This document shows, one piece after another, positions 1 through 16,045 of a stretch of 64,000 bases of DNA. Below the pieces are notes generated by a model, which was not told the DNA's origin, searched no databases, and was given only the letters and a program-made list of their open reading frames with translations. How positions within the stretch are numbered: the first letter of the stretch is position 1; every line of letters starts with the position of its first letter. Position numbers and translations under genes: made by a program. Origin of the DNA: Parasitella parasitica (lineage: Eukaryota; Mucoromycota; Mucoromycetes; Mucorales; Mucoraceae); assembly GCA_025201805.1 (NCBI GenBank), contig MU619353.1:39867-103866 (forward strand), read 5' to 3'.

Positions 1-4194
<4,194 letters not shown>

Positions 4195-6888
4195 GTTGTT
4201 TTTGATTTTTTTAGAGATTTTTCAATGAAAATTTTTTCTGTTGTTTTTTTTGAGGTTTTTTTTTTTGTAAGTAAATCTACTAGTAGATGGTGCTTCACGA
4301 AATAAAAAGGCTGCTGGCTACTTTCAGTTGTTTAATGAAAAGAGTCGATGCCTTTGTGTGTTTCTTTCTCTGCTGATGTCTTGTTATCCAAGTATACAAC
4401 GAAAAAAGGGAGGCTACTGAACAAGCAAAAAGGTGATATGTTCTCTGCTCTCTGTGTCTTGTTTCTTTCGACACTAGATACAATAAATGAAATGTCGTTA
4501 CTGTATCCAAGAGCTTTTGAGGGGAATCTTGTTGTTCGATACACAAATCAGAGAAATAAGAAAAATTTGGTTCGAACAAAAGGCTAATTCGCAGCAAGAT
4601 GCGGAAAAAAAGAACATTTATACGTTTTTTTTCTAGTTGTCAATGACGTCCTCTCCCTAGCTAACCAATAAAGTACTCGATGGTTTAGTGGCTTCCAAGC
4701 AAAGACGATGCATCTCTCGTATTTAGCAAGCTTGCTGAAAACTTCTTTGTCATTCATCGATACAAAAGACCATAGATACGTGAAAAAAAATCCCCAATTT
4801 TCAACCTGTATTTCATCGAAAAGTAAACCTCAAGATGTCGAATCAAGAAAATTAACTTTCTTTTTATTCATTGAGTGGGATGTTAACGTCTTCTTTTCAT
4901 TGTTATTGGTTATAAGGGTGGCAAAAATAGTAATTCATACAAAACCTTACATCTTGACCTATTCTATATTGAAAACAGATGAAATCAAAAATTGTATCCA
5001 AGGCATTGGGTTTTCAATAATTTACAATGTTAGGTGTTGCTAATACATACATCATAGTAGTTTCTCACTGAATGCAGTTTGATAATGCGCTAGGATGCTA
5101 TTGAAATTAAAGTACTATGTATACGGTATATCAATTAGTTTTCTGTTGGGTGGAAGATTCACCGACATGTTTAAAAATGTATATTATTGCCTTGATTATA
5201 CCATGTGCTGTATCGCAAGTATATAACACCAGTATAAACCCCAATTTCTGGGTCTGCTCTACACACTTTGCAAGACCTGCATGTATGAAAATTTGCTACA
5301 GAGCGCATTTCTTTGAACATATATACATCTGTCTGTACTAACAAACCATTTTCATTCCTGATTGAAGAATTAGGTCTGGCTACTTTTTGCTTTTGTTCAT
5401 ACTAGGGTTAGGGTTAGGCTTCGCTATTAAATCAAATAGTTTGGTTTCAGCTGATTGATGAAAATTATGTAAAGCGAGGCCATGTAAGATGCTCAAGCTT
5501 TATATGCACGACAGCGCCAATAGCTTGTCTTATTTTAAAAAAGAAAACAGTTGTTGGATAATTACATAATGATAAACAGTGAGATGAAAAATCTTATGTA
5601 CACCATCACCATGAAATAACCAGCATCCTTTTTCTGTGATGCTTTGTCATTACATAATCCCCAACGACTACTACTTGATCCAAGGCTCAAGTTACTTTGT
5701 CAAGGCATGGTAATACATTGCTAGTCTACCAGTGTCAATCAAAAAAGTTAGAATGTTGAAGGTTGACAAATGTAAATGCAATAACATGCTTTGAAAACCT
5801 ACTCTATTAGTGCTTATAACAGTGGAAAATTGTGTGGTATTTTATGAAAAAGTACCCAATGTGTCTACTGCGATCAGCCACAGCAAATAAATGTACAATT
5901 GGGTCAAACTCTAATAAAAGTAGACAGAATGCAAGAGTATCAAAAGAAATATGCACATACATATATATATATATATATACGAATTGAAGAAGAGGATTAG
6001 CCATTTTTCGATGCAAAATCTTAGCATTAAGATTAAATATTATACTATAGTTTTATCTCCTTTTTGCTTCGCCAGAAAAGCTGTTATAAATACATCAAAA
6101 CTCGGCATTAATCTTGCACAATTTCTTATATAAGGAAATTGCTAATCAAGTAGTGTCAAGTTTGTGGCCTTTGAGACACAACAAAAAGAAACTGCCGATA
6201 AAAGGGTGATCCACAAAAGAACCAAATACGCTTTGTGTGCCTGGATCATGTCAGGGGCATTATCCGGACCAACATCGAATCCCAAAGCTTTCCTATTTTG
6301 ATTTTGTTAATGCAGGCTGCAGGGAGCTGCTACTTGTTTTGTTGGTATTCTACAGAGATGCTAATCCCATATTTCAATGAAAATCATCAGTAGAAAATAG
6401 AAAATATCACCATATTTTTGATGTATGCCTATGAGGACACAAAGCCTTTCCATGAAGGGAGGGTAATACTTTTCTCAGCGAATGTTTATTAGCTTTAGCC
6501 TTTTTTAAACATGCCAGCCTGAGCGCGCAGATTTACAGAACGTATATCCGAGATGGCGTTTCTTTGTTTTATTTTAGCAGTGTTTTAAGGCAAAGCAAAA
6601 TTGAGTAATTCATTTTTCTAGACTTTTTTCTTGACTTATTGCATTGAGCCATCATTTCGACTCTGTTTTTTTTTATTACATGTATTCCATGTTTTTGCTT
6701 CATATTATTAGTTATTGAAACCGTATTACAAGGATGGGAACCTTGAATCATGATGTGTTACCACAGCTCCTTGTGCCACATGTCATAATTAATACAGTGC
6801 ACATGTTTGCAATCATATTTTTGTTATTATTTATTGACTTGGCTATCAATTGATTATATTACAAGAAGAAGAAAAAGTTATACAGCTA
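4195..6888. other. Gene-free spacer between RPB1 and the P450
   Basis: No coding gene can be supported here. The first 400 bases upstream of RPB1 are rich in A/T homopolymers and presumably hold its promoter. A short telomere-like tract lies at 5403-5418 and a TA dinucleotide run at about 5959-5979. All open frames are short and their translations show no domain. Confidence 0.6.
5403..5418 (+). repeat. Interstitial telomere-like TTAGGG tract
   Basis: The sequence holds a little over two perfect TTAGGG units in a non-terminal position. TTAGGG is the usual telomere unit of many filamentous fungi. The tract is short enough that chance is possible. Confidence 0.5.
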
Positions 6889-8514
6889 CTATAATCCGGT
6901 GAAAACAAGAGGCTCACGAGGGGGGAATCTAGTCATTCCCAAAAGTACATTATCCCGGGCTCGTTTCCCAGTTTTAGTTGTTACATTGTAACGTACAAGT
7001 ATTTCAGCAATTACATATTTGATTTCATTAGCGGCAAAATAGCGGCCGGGACAGGCGTGAGCACCAAATCCAAATGTCAGGTAGTCTAATCCCACAGCGG
7101 TTGATTTGATTTTCGTACCAACAAATCGATAGGCATCAAACTCGTCGAGTGGTGAATTTCCCAAGAATGATTCTCCAGTCTCTTCGTCTACAGGCAGGAA
7201 ATGCGAATCTTTGTGGACTTGATCAAGGGCACCAACCACTAAGCTGCCTTTAGGAATGACCTGTCCGGTGGACAGTGCTGTATCTTGAAGAGCCAAATGG
7301 TGCATTCCCAAGTAATCTGTATCGCATCTGAGCACTTCACGAAAGAAGGAGTCCATCAAGGGAAGCTTAGCAACAGACTCAGGAGTTCTGTTGGTCCCAA
7401 GGGTGGCAACTTCCTTTCTTAAATCGTGGACCAGAGAAGGACGACAGGCCAGCTCATGCAGCGCAAATGAAGTAAAATGAGAGGTTGTGTGGATACTTGC
7501 TAATGCGATATTGTTAAAGTAGTAAGCGGCATCTTGTACGCTTCTGGCAGATCCATCTTCCTTGGGTAAATTGAGGGCCATTGAAGTGAAGGTTACTTCA
7601 TAATTATCACCGGCTTGTCCATTCCTGATCTTTTCCAGCTCAGGCACCAGGAGTGTCATGATGAGATCCATTTCACGTTCAACTGAAAAGAATCGACGCA
7701 CTACAAAGTTGCCCAGCCACGTAGGAAGTACAGACATAAAGATGCCAGCTTTGATAATCTTTTGAGTGAATTGTGCCATGCCGGCTATAAGTTCCTTATC
7801 GTTTCCGACTTTGCTGCCCGCGAAACAGGGACATGATATGTGGGAGATGAGAATGGTCAAAACATCCCACACATTGACAATGCGCTCTTCTCCCTTGTCC
7901 AGATCGAGTTCTTTGTCGAGGGCAAATTTCAGTGCCGTTTGAATGCGTTCCGAGAATACGTCAATTTGGTCTACCTTGAAATTATGCTTGATGGGATACA
8001 CAACTAGATGTGGAATGGTTGAATTGAATGTGTTTTACTGGGCTCTATTAAACTCACTCGGATGCTTCTCTCTTGGACTAATCTTTTCGGCAACAAATTT
8101 GTGTTTGTATGACGTCTGGACTACCTTTGCAGCGGGCACAATTGTTTCAATGCCTTTGGGGAAGCTAAAGCTTTTGGTTGCCTTCATGACTTCGGTAATG
8201 AGTGGGCCTGTGACAACAACCAACTTTCCTTGGCCAGGAATTGAGAGTCTGAAGCATGGACCGTAAGTGTTCTTTGCATCGTCTAGGTACTTTGAAGGGT
8301 TCTTTTGAAGGTCCAAAAGATTTCCTAGGATCGGGATTCCGCCCTTGACTTGAGGGGGTAACAGAGATTCATCAAGTTCCGATTTTTTGGCCTTGTTTTT
8401 ATAGAGCCTGTACACTAGAAAAGTGACAGTAGCTGCAATTGACAATGGAAGGCACTGTTTTTTGATAATTTCGTCATTTTTAAGGTAGAAAATCCTTGCT
8501 GTTTCTGCAATCAT
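6889..8514 (-). CDS. Cytochrome P450 monooxygenase, microsomal
   Basis: This is a membrane-anchored heme-thiolate monooxygenase of about 523 residues, the normal P450 length. Exon 1 is 8058-8514 and exon 2 is 6889-8003, joined by a 54-nt GT-AG intron. An N-terminal hydrophobic anchor (LPLSIAATVTFLVYRLY) is followed by a proline-rich hinge (LLPPQVKGGIPILGN). The I-helix reads ASIHTTS, the K-helix ExxR is in FFREVLR, and the heme loop is FGFGAHACPGRYFAANEIK with the Cys ligand. His in place of the usual acidic residue before TT in the I-helix, together with the AANEIK ending, recalls fungal CYP68/CYP503-type enzymes. The substrate cannot be told. No biosynthetic cluster surrounds it, so an isolated detoxification or sterol/terpenoid role is as likely as any. 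Confidence 0.93.
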
Positions 8515-8751
8515 TTTTTTTTTTTCAATGAAAAAGAGAAAGAAAGAAGAAATGAGAAACAGGGCTTTTTTTTTTATTATTATTATTATTATTTTATGTG
8601 AGTAATCACAGGAGAAACAGGATCAGTAAAAGGTGGGGAAGGGGTGGTGTGTGGCCAACATCCCGATGGCAAATCCGTGTGAGTTGAGGATCGAAAATTG
8701 CAGTCGGATCAGCATGTCCGCGACACCATTGTTTTGGTATATAGTAGATTT

Positions 8752-9069
8752 TCATCTGCGCTTTCCACCGCCACTCTTTTTGCCACCAGCAGACTTTGAT
8801 TTGCTGCCTTGACGCTTAATTCTCTCAATATCCGACTTTTTGATGGTCAACGTCGCTCCCTTCATACGGCCAATGCCGTTAGTAATGCCAGGATCACGAT
8901 TACGCTTCTTTTCCTTTGTCTTTACGTACAAATGCTTCAGGGATTTATCGTAGATGCCCATATCTTTGGCTTCCTGTAGTTTTTGGATTCCCGTCTGCTT
9001 TCTGGATTCATCCAAACTCAATTTCACTGATAATGGCATCTTTTCTCCAGGCGAGCTCTGTTGTATATG

Positions 9070-9115
<46 letters not shown>

Positions 9116-9877
9116 GGTTGGATTAGCCCCTCCTGCGCACAAGCCGTAGATAGCCCGTTACTTACTTTAACACCCAAGCCCTCCAGCTTCTTCATAGTGT
9201 CCCGTCTTCTCTCCTTTGATGTCATTTCTTCTCGTTCTATGTACCAGCACATGTTAACAACCTGCAGCTGCTGAGATCGTCCTCTTTCTCTCTTTTACCT
9301 AGCTCCTCCAATAAATTGGATGTTGCCAAAAGCTGCTTCAATTCCATGTCATGCTTCTGATTTTCACTGCAACATGCAACACAATGTTAGTTGGTCGTCG
9401 TCACTATTCCACGTTGTCCAACGGAAAACCCTTACGCTTCATCCTCCATGTCTTTCACTGTCGCCTTGCTCTTTTTTTCTGTGCTGTCAAGAGGATCTAT
9501 TGTGGAAATTCGGGAATCCTACAGACTTTTTTCTAAGTGGTGATCTATGCAAGTCGATAAAATTCTACATACCAAAAACCTCTTTTTTGACGATTTGTCT
9601 TCTAATGTAGGCTTCTTTTGTAAAACAGATCCATCAAAAACAACAACACTAGGGCCGGTACTCTTGCCGACAGTTTGTTTCTTTTCAGCAGTAAGCCTTT
9701 TGTTTCGTTGCTTCGATTCTTCTCTGTCAATTCAAATCAGATGAGCACGAGATCCAGGTATTGTTTTAGCATTTCTTACTTGGAGGTGGTAGCTTTTCGC
9801 TTTAAACCTTTACTGATGTGAGCATTGCTGGCTGTGTTTGCTTTAACACTGCTAATCAAGCTTGCCAGAGACGACAT
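8752..9877 (-). CDS. FAF1: FAF1-like 40S ribosome biogenesis protein (C1orf131 family)
   Basis: Six exons (9780-9877, 9573-9723, 9436-9518, 9299-9366, 9166-9236, 8752-9057) join in phase to give a basic protein of about 258 residues. Recognisable blocks in the order seen in yeast Faf1 are a PSVVVFDG motif (PKVIKFNG in yeast), an acidic-helical block MELKQLLATSNLLEEL, and a basic tail RNRDPGITNGIGRMKG followed by LTIKKSDIERI and a Lys/Gly/Ser end. Faf1 is a nucleolar factor needed for pre-18S rRNA processing. The intron at 9058-9165 contains a 41-nt A run (T on the coding strand) next to the 3' splice site. Family assignment rests on remembered motifs and not on a search. Confidence 0.72.
9073..9113. 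repeat. 41-nt poly(A) homopolymer inside a FAF1 intron
   Basis: This is an uninterrupted A run on the + strand, so T on the coding strand, lying just upstream of the acceptor ATACAACAG. It acts as an extreme polypyrimidine tract. Its length may be uncertain in the assembly. Confidence 0.9.
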
Positions 9878-10300
9878 GATGGTAATGGAACAGAAAAAAA
9901 AAAAAAAAAAAAAAATATACCGGTAAAACATATACAGAAAAGACAAAGCTGAATTGTCAAATAAGCCACTGCGTATACTACCATGCTTCAAATCAGTGAC
10001 AAATGGCCTGTGCAATAGTAGTAGACGTTTATTTCCATATGATGAATACGATATGAGTAGATTTACAGCCTAAACCTGAAGTCAAGACAATCACTTCCTT
10101 TGGATGTGGTCGCTTTCAAATAGTCTATCTTGTCATTATTCGACACGGCATTCCATTTACCGGCTCGGATTTTGTTTGTCAATCTTTATATCTAGTTCTT
10201 TGAAACATGACAAGGGCATGTAAAGCATAGTTATTGCAACGATCAGCACCCTTTGCAATGATAATTGAAATTACAGGCCCAATTAAGAAAGAAGGGACAG
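9878..10300. other. Spacer between FAF1 and the MFS pseudogene
   Basis: The spacer contains an A homopolymer at about 9896-9915 in the 5' leader of FAF1 and nothing else recognisable. Confidence 0.5.
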
Positions 10301-11010
10301 ACAGTCAGCAGGTTACTAGTGGTAACATCAAAGCCATAACCCTTGCATAACCCTTGATCAAGGTGGTTAGGCAAGTGCTGACTGGTGTTTGAGGCATAAT
10401 ACTATAGGTACAATAGTTTGTTATCAATGTGGTCATACTATAAACATAAGCATGTCCAACATACAAAAAAAAATGAGAACACGCTAGCTGTGTATCGCAA
10501 AACAAAATTGACGACTTTCAATGCAATTATACCAACAATACGAGTGAAGATGCCGTCAACGATGAATAACCATTTCCAACCTCCCAGTCCAGCAAAAGTT
10601 CTGCAAATGGACATGATTTAGCATGCTAATCAGCGACTATATCATATATTGCACATTTGCATGAATCAATGCATGAGTCCAGGTTACAATGGCTTAAGAG
10701 GTCATCAGAATGGGGATCCAGATATGAGCACCAATGCGTTTAACAACAGGATTCTTAAAGAGAGTGCCTACGGTAAAAACAATCGAGTCAACAAGAATCC
10801 CTCTGTTGACACCACTGAAACCAAAGCCAATGTCAGCCGAAAGGTTGTTAGATGTAGCATCAGCTGCAAAACGTTAGCAATGAGCTGTACTCGTGTATAT
10901 TGTATTATGAGTGTCTCAGAGATATTAGTGCGGTCCATGTTCAGTACAAATGTCATTAGCAGTACAAAAGACGTTAGGCGAATGGCGATCTTCTTCACTA
11001 CAGCTCACTC
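10300..11010 (-). pseudogene. Decayed MFS transporter copy (paralogue of the gene at 14116-16045)
   Basis: Pieces of the intact transporter can be followed in order on the minus strand. They are TM1 (SFVLLMTFVLNMDRTNI, about 10925-10975), then an intron and SDATSNNLSADIGFGFSGVN, then PVVKRIGAHIWIPILMTS, an in-frame TAA at 10694-10696 where the intact gene has Trp, and AIVTWTHAL. After this come GLGGWKWLFIVDGIFTRIVGIIAL (about 10530-10600) and MPQTPVSTCLTTLIKGY (about 10340-10410). The segment encoding TM4-TM5 and part of the central loop is missing, the N-terminus is scrambled, and nothing after the TM7 region remains. It is inverted relative to the intact copy about 3 kb away. Confidence 0.85.
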
Positions 11011-11636
11011 TTCTTCTTTTTCTATCTATTGCAGACCATGCACATAGCCTTCGGCATAAATTTCACTGTTATCTGTACTGTAGATGGAGGTGCCGTCTTG
11101 TCAGCAATCTTGATGCCAATCACTTGCTTTGGGACTTGCTAGTTTAAGAATAACACGGAAGGAATATGCAATATAAAGTATTTCGTATATACTGTCAGAG
11201 TACCTTTTTTGGCTCGTAAACTTCTTGACATTCTCTATCCTCCTGACATTAAAGCAAAATCAGTCGAAACAAAGACACACTCTTTTTGTGCAACTGCACA
11301 TTCAGTAATAGATGCTGGAAAATACATCATATTTCCTCTTTTATGATCATCTAGAAAAGCCTTGTATACTTCCTGCTCTTCTATTCAGCATTTGATTCTG
11401 AAGAATACGATAATGGCAATTTTTCGGACCTGTGTTACACACACGGTTATTCCATATCACGTCTACACACACACGGTTAAATGGCTTTCAAGTACGGCAC
11501 ATTACATATGGTGAAATAACGCCATTGCACAGGCTCAGTTACACATAATTCCATTTTGATGCATGTCGCCATGTTGGTTAAAACACTGAATATTCTAGTA
11601 TAATCACGCAATTCAGTTTTATTTTTTACTTTTTTT
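11011..11636. other. Spacer
   Basis: No coding potential or structured repeat is recognisable, apart from a CACACACGG sequence occurring twice near 11450 and 11470. Confidence 0.5.
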
Positions 11637-12733
11637 TCAAACTGATAGCTTCTTTTTAATGGAGCTTAATTGACCCAAGACGGCCCTCTTCAAAAACATA
11701 GTGCTGGACTGGCAAATGTCTTCTATCAAACTGGTGCTGTCAAATTCAATGATAGCCTGTGCATATTTACTGGTAAGCAGCAGCAGTAGTTGCATCGAGC
11801 CTTTATCTTTTGGATTGGACTGTACTATGGTTTGAAGTGGTTGAATGAGATCAAACAAAAGCGTCTTGTCGAAATGCACCAGTGGCTGTGTGCTTAGAAT
11901 GGTGCTCATTATTTGAAAAACAAGATCGCCCCATGGGCGTAGATAGTTGCGGTCATTACTAGATACCAAGCTTGTATTCAGGGCAAAGTAAGATTCGCCG
12001 TCAGACAAGACGGTTCTTAATGAGGATAAGTAGGAGCTCTCTACAGCGGATGTTAGACTTACTGCAGTAGCATTAGTCGCTGCGATGGTGTCAATTCATT
12101 GATTGACTTATTAATAACTTCACATTGAGGCTTGCCGAGTTCTGATTGAAATAACAAGGGTACAAGCAAGCCATCGATGATACATTTTCCTTGTTCCTTG
12201 GCGAGTTGTTGTATGCTGCTCATTAAAATTCTCGGCACATTCGATTTCAATGCCACAATCTACAACGCCCCCTACTTTTTTAGTGAAAAGCGCACACTGT
12301 TGTATTGAGTCATACCTTTGGATATGTGGCAGAGTAGGCAAGATAGGCTGCATTTGGACCTGGCACATTTTCTGCTTTTGATATCAAGTTTAGCAGATCG
12401 GCAGTGATTTCATCTTCCCAAGATTGCATATCAATAGACGCAACAGCGGCTTTTAGCTGGCCAATGTGAGCGTCATTTGTTAATACATCAGCTGTGTATG
12501 TGTGTATGTGTGTGTTTTTTTTCTTTTTTGCTTACTTGTGTTCGAGGTAAATTAACAAGGTTTTCCAGTGATTCTAATTTCACTTGTGTCTGGATTTGTG
12601 AACTCGAGTTGGCGAATATAGACATGGATTCTATCAGACGTGCTAGATCAGGCGAATCTTCCTGCATAGGATCGTCCTGTTTTTGAGCACTGATGTTTTG
12701 CATTGGTTCAGTTTCCTTGCTGCGTTTAGACAT
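11637..12733 (-). CDS. FANCE-like protein (Fanconi anaemia core-complex subunit E, C-terminal-domain type)
   Basis: Four exons (12536-12733, 12316-12456, 12063-12259, 11637-11958) give a protein of about 285 residues. The 3' splice site of the last exon was chosen at 11958 because nearer AG sites break the frame. The N-terminal 60 residues are polar. The rest is an all-helical repeat array: NVPRILMSSIQQLAKEQGK, then IDGLLVPLLFQSELGKPQCE, then LTPSQRLML, later LLFDLIQPLQTIVQSNPKDK and SMQLLLLLTSKYAQAI. This alternation resembles the helical repeats of the FANCE C-terminal domain, which links the core complex to FANCD2 in interstrand-crosslink repair. Length and layout fit, but individual repeats are weakly conserved, so another helical-repeat protein is possible. 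Confidence 0.5.
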
Positions 12734-12958
12734 GATGGGTTTTATCGTAGGATTATCGATGTATATACATGAAACGATGAGTTAACGATATTATATTGCA
12801 TATATAGACGACAAGCATTCGGTTGGTCAATTGAAAAAAAAAAAAGGATATTATTATAGGCTCAAGGGGTTTTACTCCACTTGATTGCAACCAAACAGGG
12901 TCTACTACAACACAACACAAATAGGAAAGCTAGTCTCATAGCATAAACATGAGCATTA
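12734..12958. other. Short spacer
   Basis: This stretch includes an A run at about 12834-12844. Nothing else was recognised. Confidence 0.4.
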
Positions 12959-13092
12959 TTTACCTGCTTGTCTCTGCCCTTTGGGATCAAATGTGGATTT
13001 TAAACTATCAGAAAACTGGAATCCTTGATGTTCAGTAAGCTTATTACGAATAGCATTCAGTTTTTCTTTATTGATATCAGCAACAGACATTA
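12959..13092 (-). CDS. Small hypothetical protein
   Basis: An ATG at 13092 opens a 44-codon frame starting MSVADINKEKLNAIRNK and ending FDPKGQRQAGK. It is charged and helical and looks like real protein. A GTAAAT donor overlaps the stop (GCAG followed by GTAAAT), so it may be the first exon of a longer gene, with an acceptor possible near 12903. A T/A homopolymer of about 18 nt lies just upstream. I do not recognise a family. Confidence 0.3.
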
Positions 13093-13159
13093 GTGTAATG
13101 AACTTTTTTTTTTTTTTTTTTTCGCGCGGGTTCTTATTACTTTTACAGCTAAACACGGT

Positions 13160-14115
13160 GTCACATATTATTTGGTTTTACCGCATAATCCGTCCACACT
13201 CCCTGGAGACATGTACGCAGCTCAAATTTATCGTCGCACCGTTTAGCTAGGCAGTGTCTGCTATGTCAATTTAGATGCCTTAATGCCCAATTACATGCAC
13301 TACTCTACTGTGCAATTGCTTTGCCAGCACGAATCTCTCTATGGTTCCCGCTGGTGTTAATCGGGGCTCAGGGTATTGTTCTACTGCTTGTATCTATTGC
13401 ATATGCTCGACATTAAATAGTAAAATATATTACGTGATAATTACTAAAGTTCCATTGAGATGTTATCCCCTTGATATAATAAAGAAGCAATCTTGCGTAT
13501 ATAATAGAATCTTATGGTAGAAAAAAGTCCACATCTAACAGTGATTGGCAATCTTGAAATGCAATTGCATCTTTTTGTGAACATTACCATAAACGACTTG
13601 TGTGTGTAATGTGTTACGTTGATCCGAGATGTGTTTGTTTGTTATTTCACCGAGTTTTTTTTTTTTTGCAAGTAATATTTGCCATCAAGATTTGTTTATT
13701 CATCAATATTGTTCATAGTAACTGCTCGTTTTCGATATTAATACATGAACTTTTAGAAAGTCGGTTCTACCAGATACTCATAAAAACTACGAAATCAATA
13801 ATAGGCACAACCATACCAAACAATAACGAAAAAGCCAGAGATTATTATCCATGTCCAACTTAAGTGATTCATCAATAATTTTAGAGGCAATTATCATACT
13901 GAGTGGGAATAACCCATTTATAGTAAAATCAAGTACCACTGACAATTCTATTCAGTGCAAGTATTATTGATGAACACCTAATTGCACAATCATTTGACAG
14001 TATGATTAATGTCTTCAATCTATAATATTATACAATGTTGATTGTATATAAATACAGAATTTTTAACTAGTTTTTTTTTCTTCTTCTGTATACCTTACTT
14101 TCTGAATAATTCATA
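13160..14115. other. Spacer upstream of the MFS transporter
   Basis: This is AT-rich DNA with no supported gene. The last 100 bases are probably the promoter and leader of the transporter, including a TATATAAATA element near 14047. Confidence 0.5.
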
Positions 14116-16045
14116 ATGGGCTTTCTTGAAGAAAAGGCTGATGCTACTTTAGATACTCACGCATTAGATATACCCAATGAAAAGGTCCAGGTAATTGATC
14201 TAGTGGGCGAAAAGCAAAAGCAATCGCCACCATCCGATTCTTCCTTTAGCAGTGCTTCTTCTGCCACAAGCGTGACATTAGGAGTCGAAGGCTATGTTTC
14301 TGACCTCCAATGGACTGACGAAGAAGAGAGAAAGGTCTTGTTCATCATAGATACGAGGCTTATGCCGTTCGTACTATTGATGACGTTTGTGCTGAACATG
14401 GATAGAACCAATATTTGTATGTCATTGCTATAGAGATTTGAAATGTCACTACTAATAATCAATTGTGTATATAGCTAATGCTATTTCGGATAACTTGCCC
14501 GCTAATTTGGGATTTGGCATCACTGGTGTGAATACGGCTACTCTTCTTTATTCGATTGTCTTTACAGTAGTTACTCTTATTACTAGTCCAATTGTCAAGC
14601 GAATCGGCCCACATAAATGGATTCCTATTTTGATGTCTTCCTGGGCTATTGTTACGTGGGCTCATGCTCTACTTCAGGTAAATGACCATAAATAGCCATG
14701 CTTTTCAAGTACTAAGCATTTCTTTGTTGCCCATAGAACTATCGCGGTTTCCTTGCTGTTAGATTCTTTATTGCACTTACTGAGGCTGGTTTCATTCCGT
14801 CTAGTCTAATCTACTTGACGGGCTGGTACAAGACAAATGAATTAGCTACTCGTCTGTCCTGGTTTTGGGGCATCCAAGCGTTTGCGTCTGCCTTCTCTGG
14901 GTTGATTTCGTTTGGTATCTTCAATATGTCTGGCATTGGCGGCCTTTATGGGTGGAAATGGCTCTTTATTATTGACGGTATCATTACTCACATTATTGGC
15001 TTTATCGCAATGTAAGTACTATTTCTGCGTGTGATACATTCTACCATGTTATCAAGCTAATCCTTTTGACAAGCTTTTACGTTCCCGCTAGTCCATTTCA
15101 TACTGCAGGCTCGATTCGAGGCAAGCAGGGCTGGTTCACTGACCGCCAAAAACAAATTGCTGTTACCAGAGTCATTCGGGATGATCAGTCTAAAATTGCT
15201 CAAGAGGAAAGGGTGACATGGCACGACGTCAAGATTTGTGTACTTGACACGAAACTATGGACACATCTGGTTATTACATTTCTAAGGTTTGTATATATTT
15301 AATATGATAATGAATGAATATAGCCTAAATCAAATCACTAGCATCATGCCTCATACTCCTATTTCTACCTACCTGCCTACACTTATCAGGGGCTATGGAT
15401 TTACCGTAACCATCAGCAACCTGTTAACCGTTCCTGCAGCAATCATCAATCTAGTCGTTTCAATATTAGTAGCTCGCAGTGCTGATAAGCGAGGCAATTA
15501 TGCCTTTCATGCCATCTTTGGGGTCTTTTGGTCGTTAGCTGGATTCTTGGCCTTGGAGCTTTTACCTGGAGGCGCTGGACGCTGGAACTTTTATGCCGCT
15601 GCTTTGTTTCTGGCCTCATCTCCTACGTGGCATGGTATGCACATTGCTTGGATGTCATCTAACCTGGCACCGCTAGGAAAACGTAACATCGCTTTAGGCG
15701 CTGTTATTGGTGCTGCCAATATCTGTGGGGTGCCCGGCTCCCAAATATACCGTTAGTATAAATTGCATCGTTGCTGTGTGTGTAATTTGACATAAAATTG
15801 ACACTTTTTGCAATGATTTAATAGAGGCCGATGATGCTCCTCGCTTCTTTAGAGGCAACTGGATCAACTTTAGTATTACAACTGTTGCTGGTATCTTTCT
15901 GTTGGTCCAACATATTCGATACACATTGACAAACAAACTTCGCGAGAAAAAATGGAGTTCTTTCTCTGATGAGGAAAAGAAAAAGTATCTTGACAGTACC
16001 AAAGATGAAGGCTCAAATCGCTTAGATTACAGATTCAGGATTTAG
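14116..16045 (+). CDS. MFS transporter, allantoate/nicotinate permease-like (anion:cation symporter family)
   Basis: Six exons (14116-14416, 14475-14677, 14737-15011, 15074-15296 approx., 15324-15751, 15825-16045) give a twelve-TM carrier of the DAL5/TNA1 type. The first exon encodes a cytoplasmic acidic tail, then VLFIIDTRLMPFVLLMTFVLNMDRTNI split by intron 1. This is the family signature in which a DRTNI motif ends TM1. Later features are the TM4 motif RFFIALTEAGFIPSS, WKWLFIIDG in TM6 and the second-half MPHTPISTYLPTLIRGYGF. Yeast relatives import allantoate, ureidosuccinate, nicotinate, pantothenate or biotin precursors, so the substrate is undetermined. The exon 4 donor is CTAAG followed by GTTTGT. 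A degenerate inverted copy sits at 10300-11010. Confidence 0.9.

Noticed and set aside
5950-5985. TA-repeat as a possible transposon terminus or promoter.
   Set aside because: It is a simple dinucleotide run without flanking inverted repeats or a gene next to it.
12009-12063. A nearer 3' splice site (about 12022) for the last FANCE-like exon.
   Set aside because: All AG choices there put the following exon out of frame; the TAG at 11959-11961 restores the frame.
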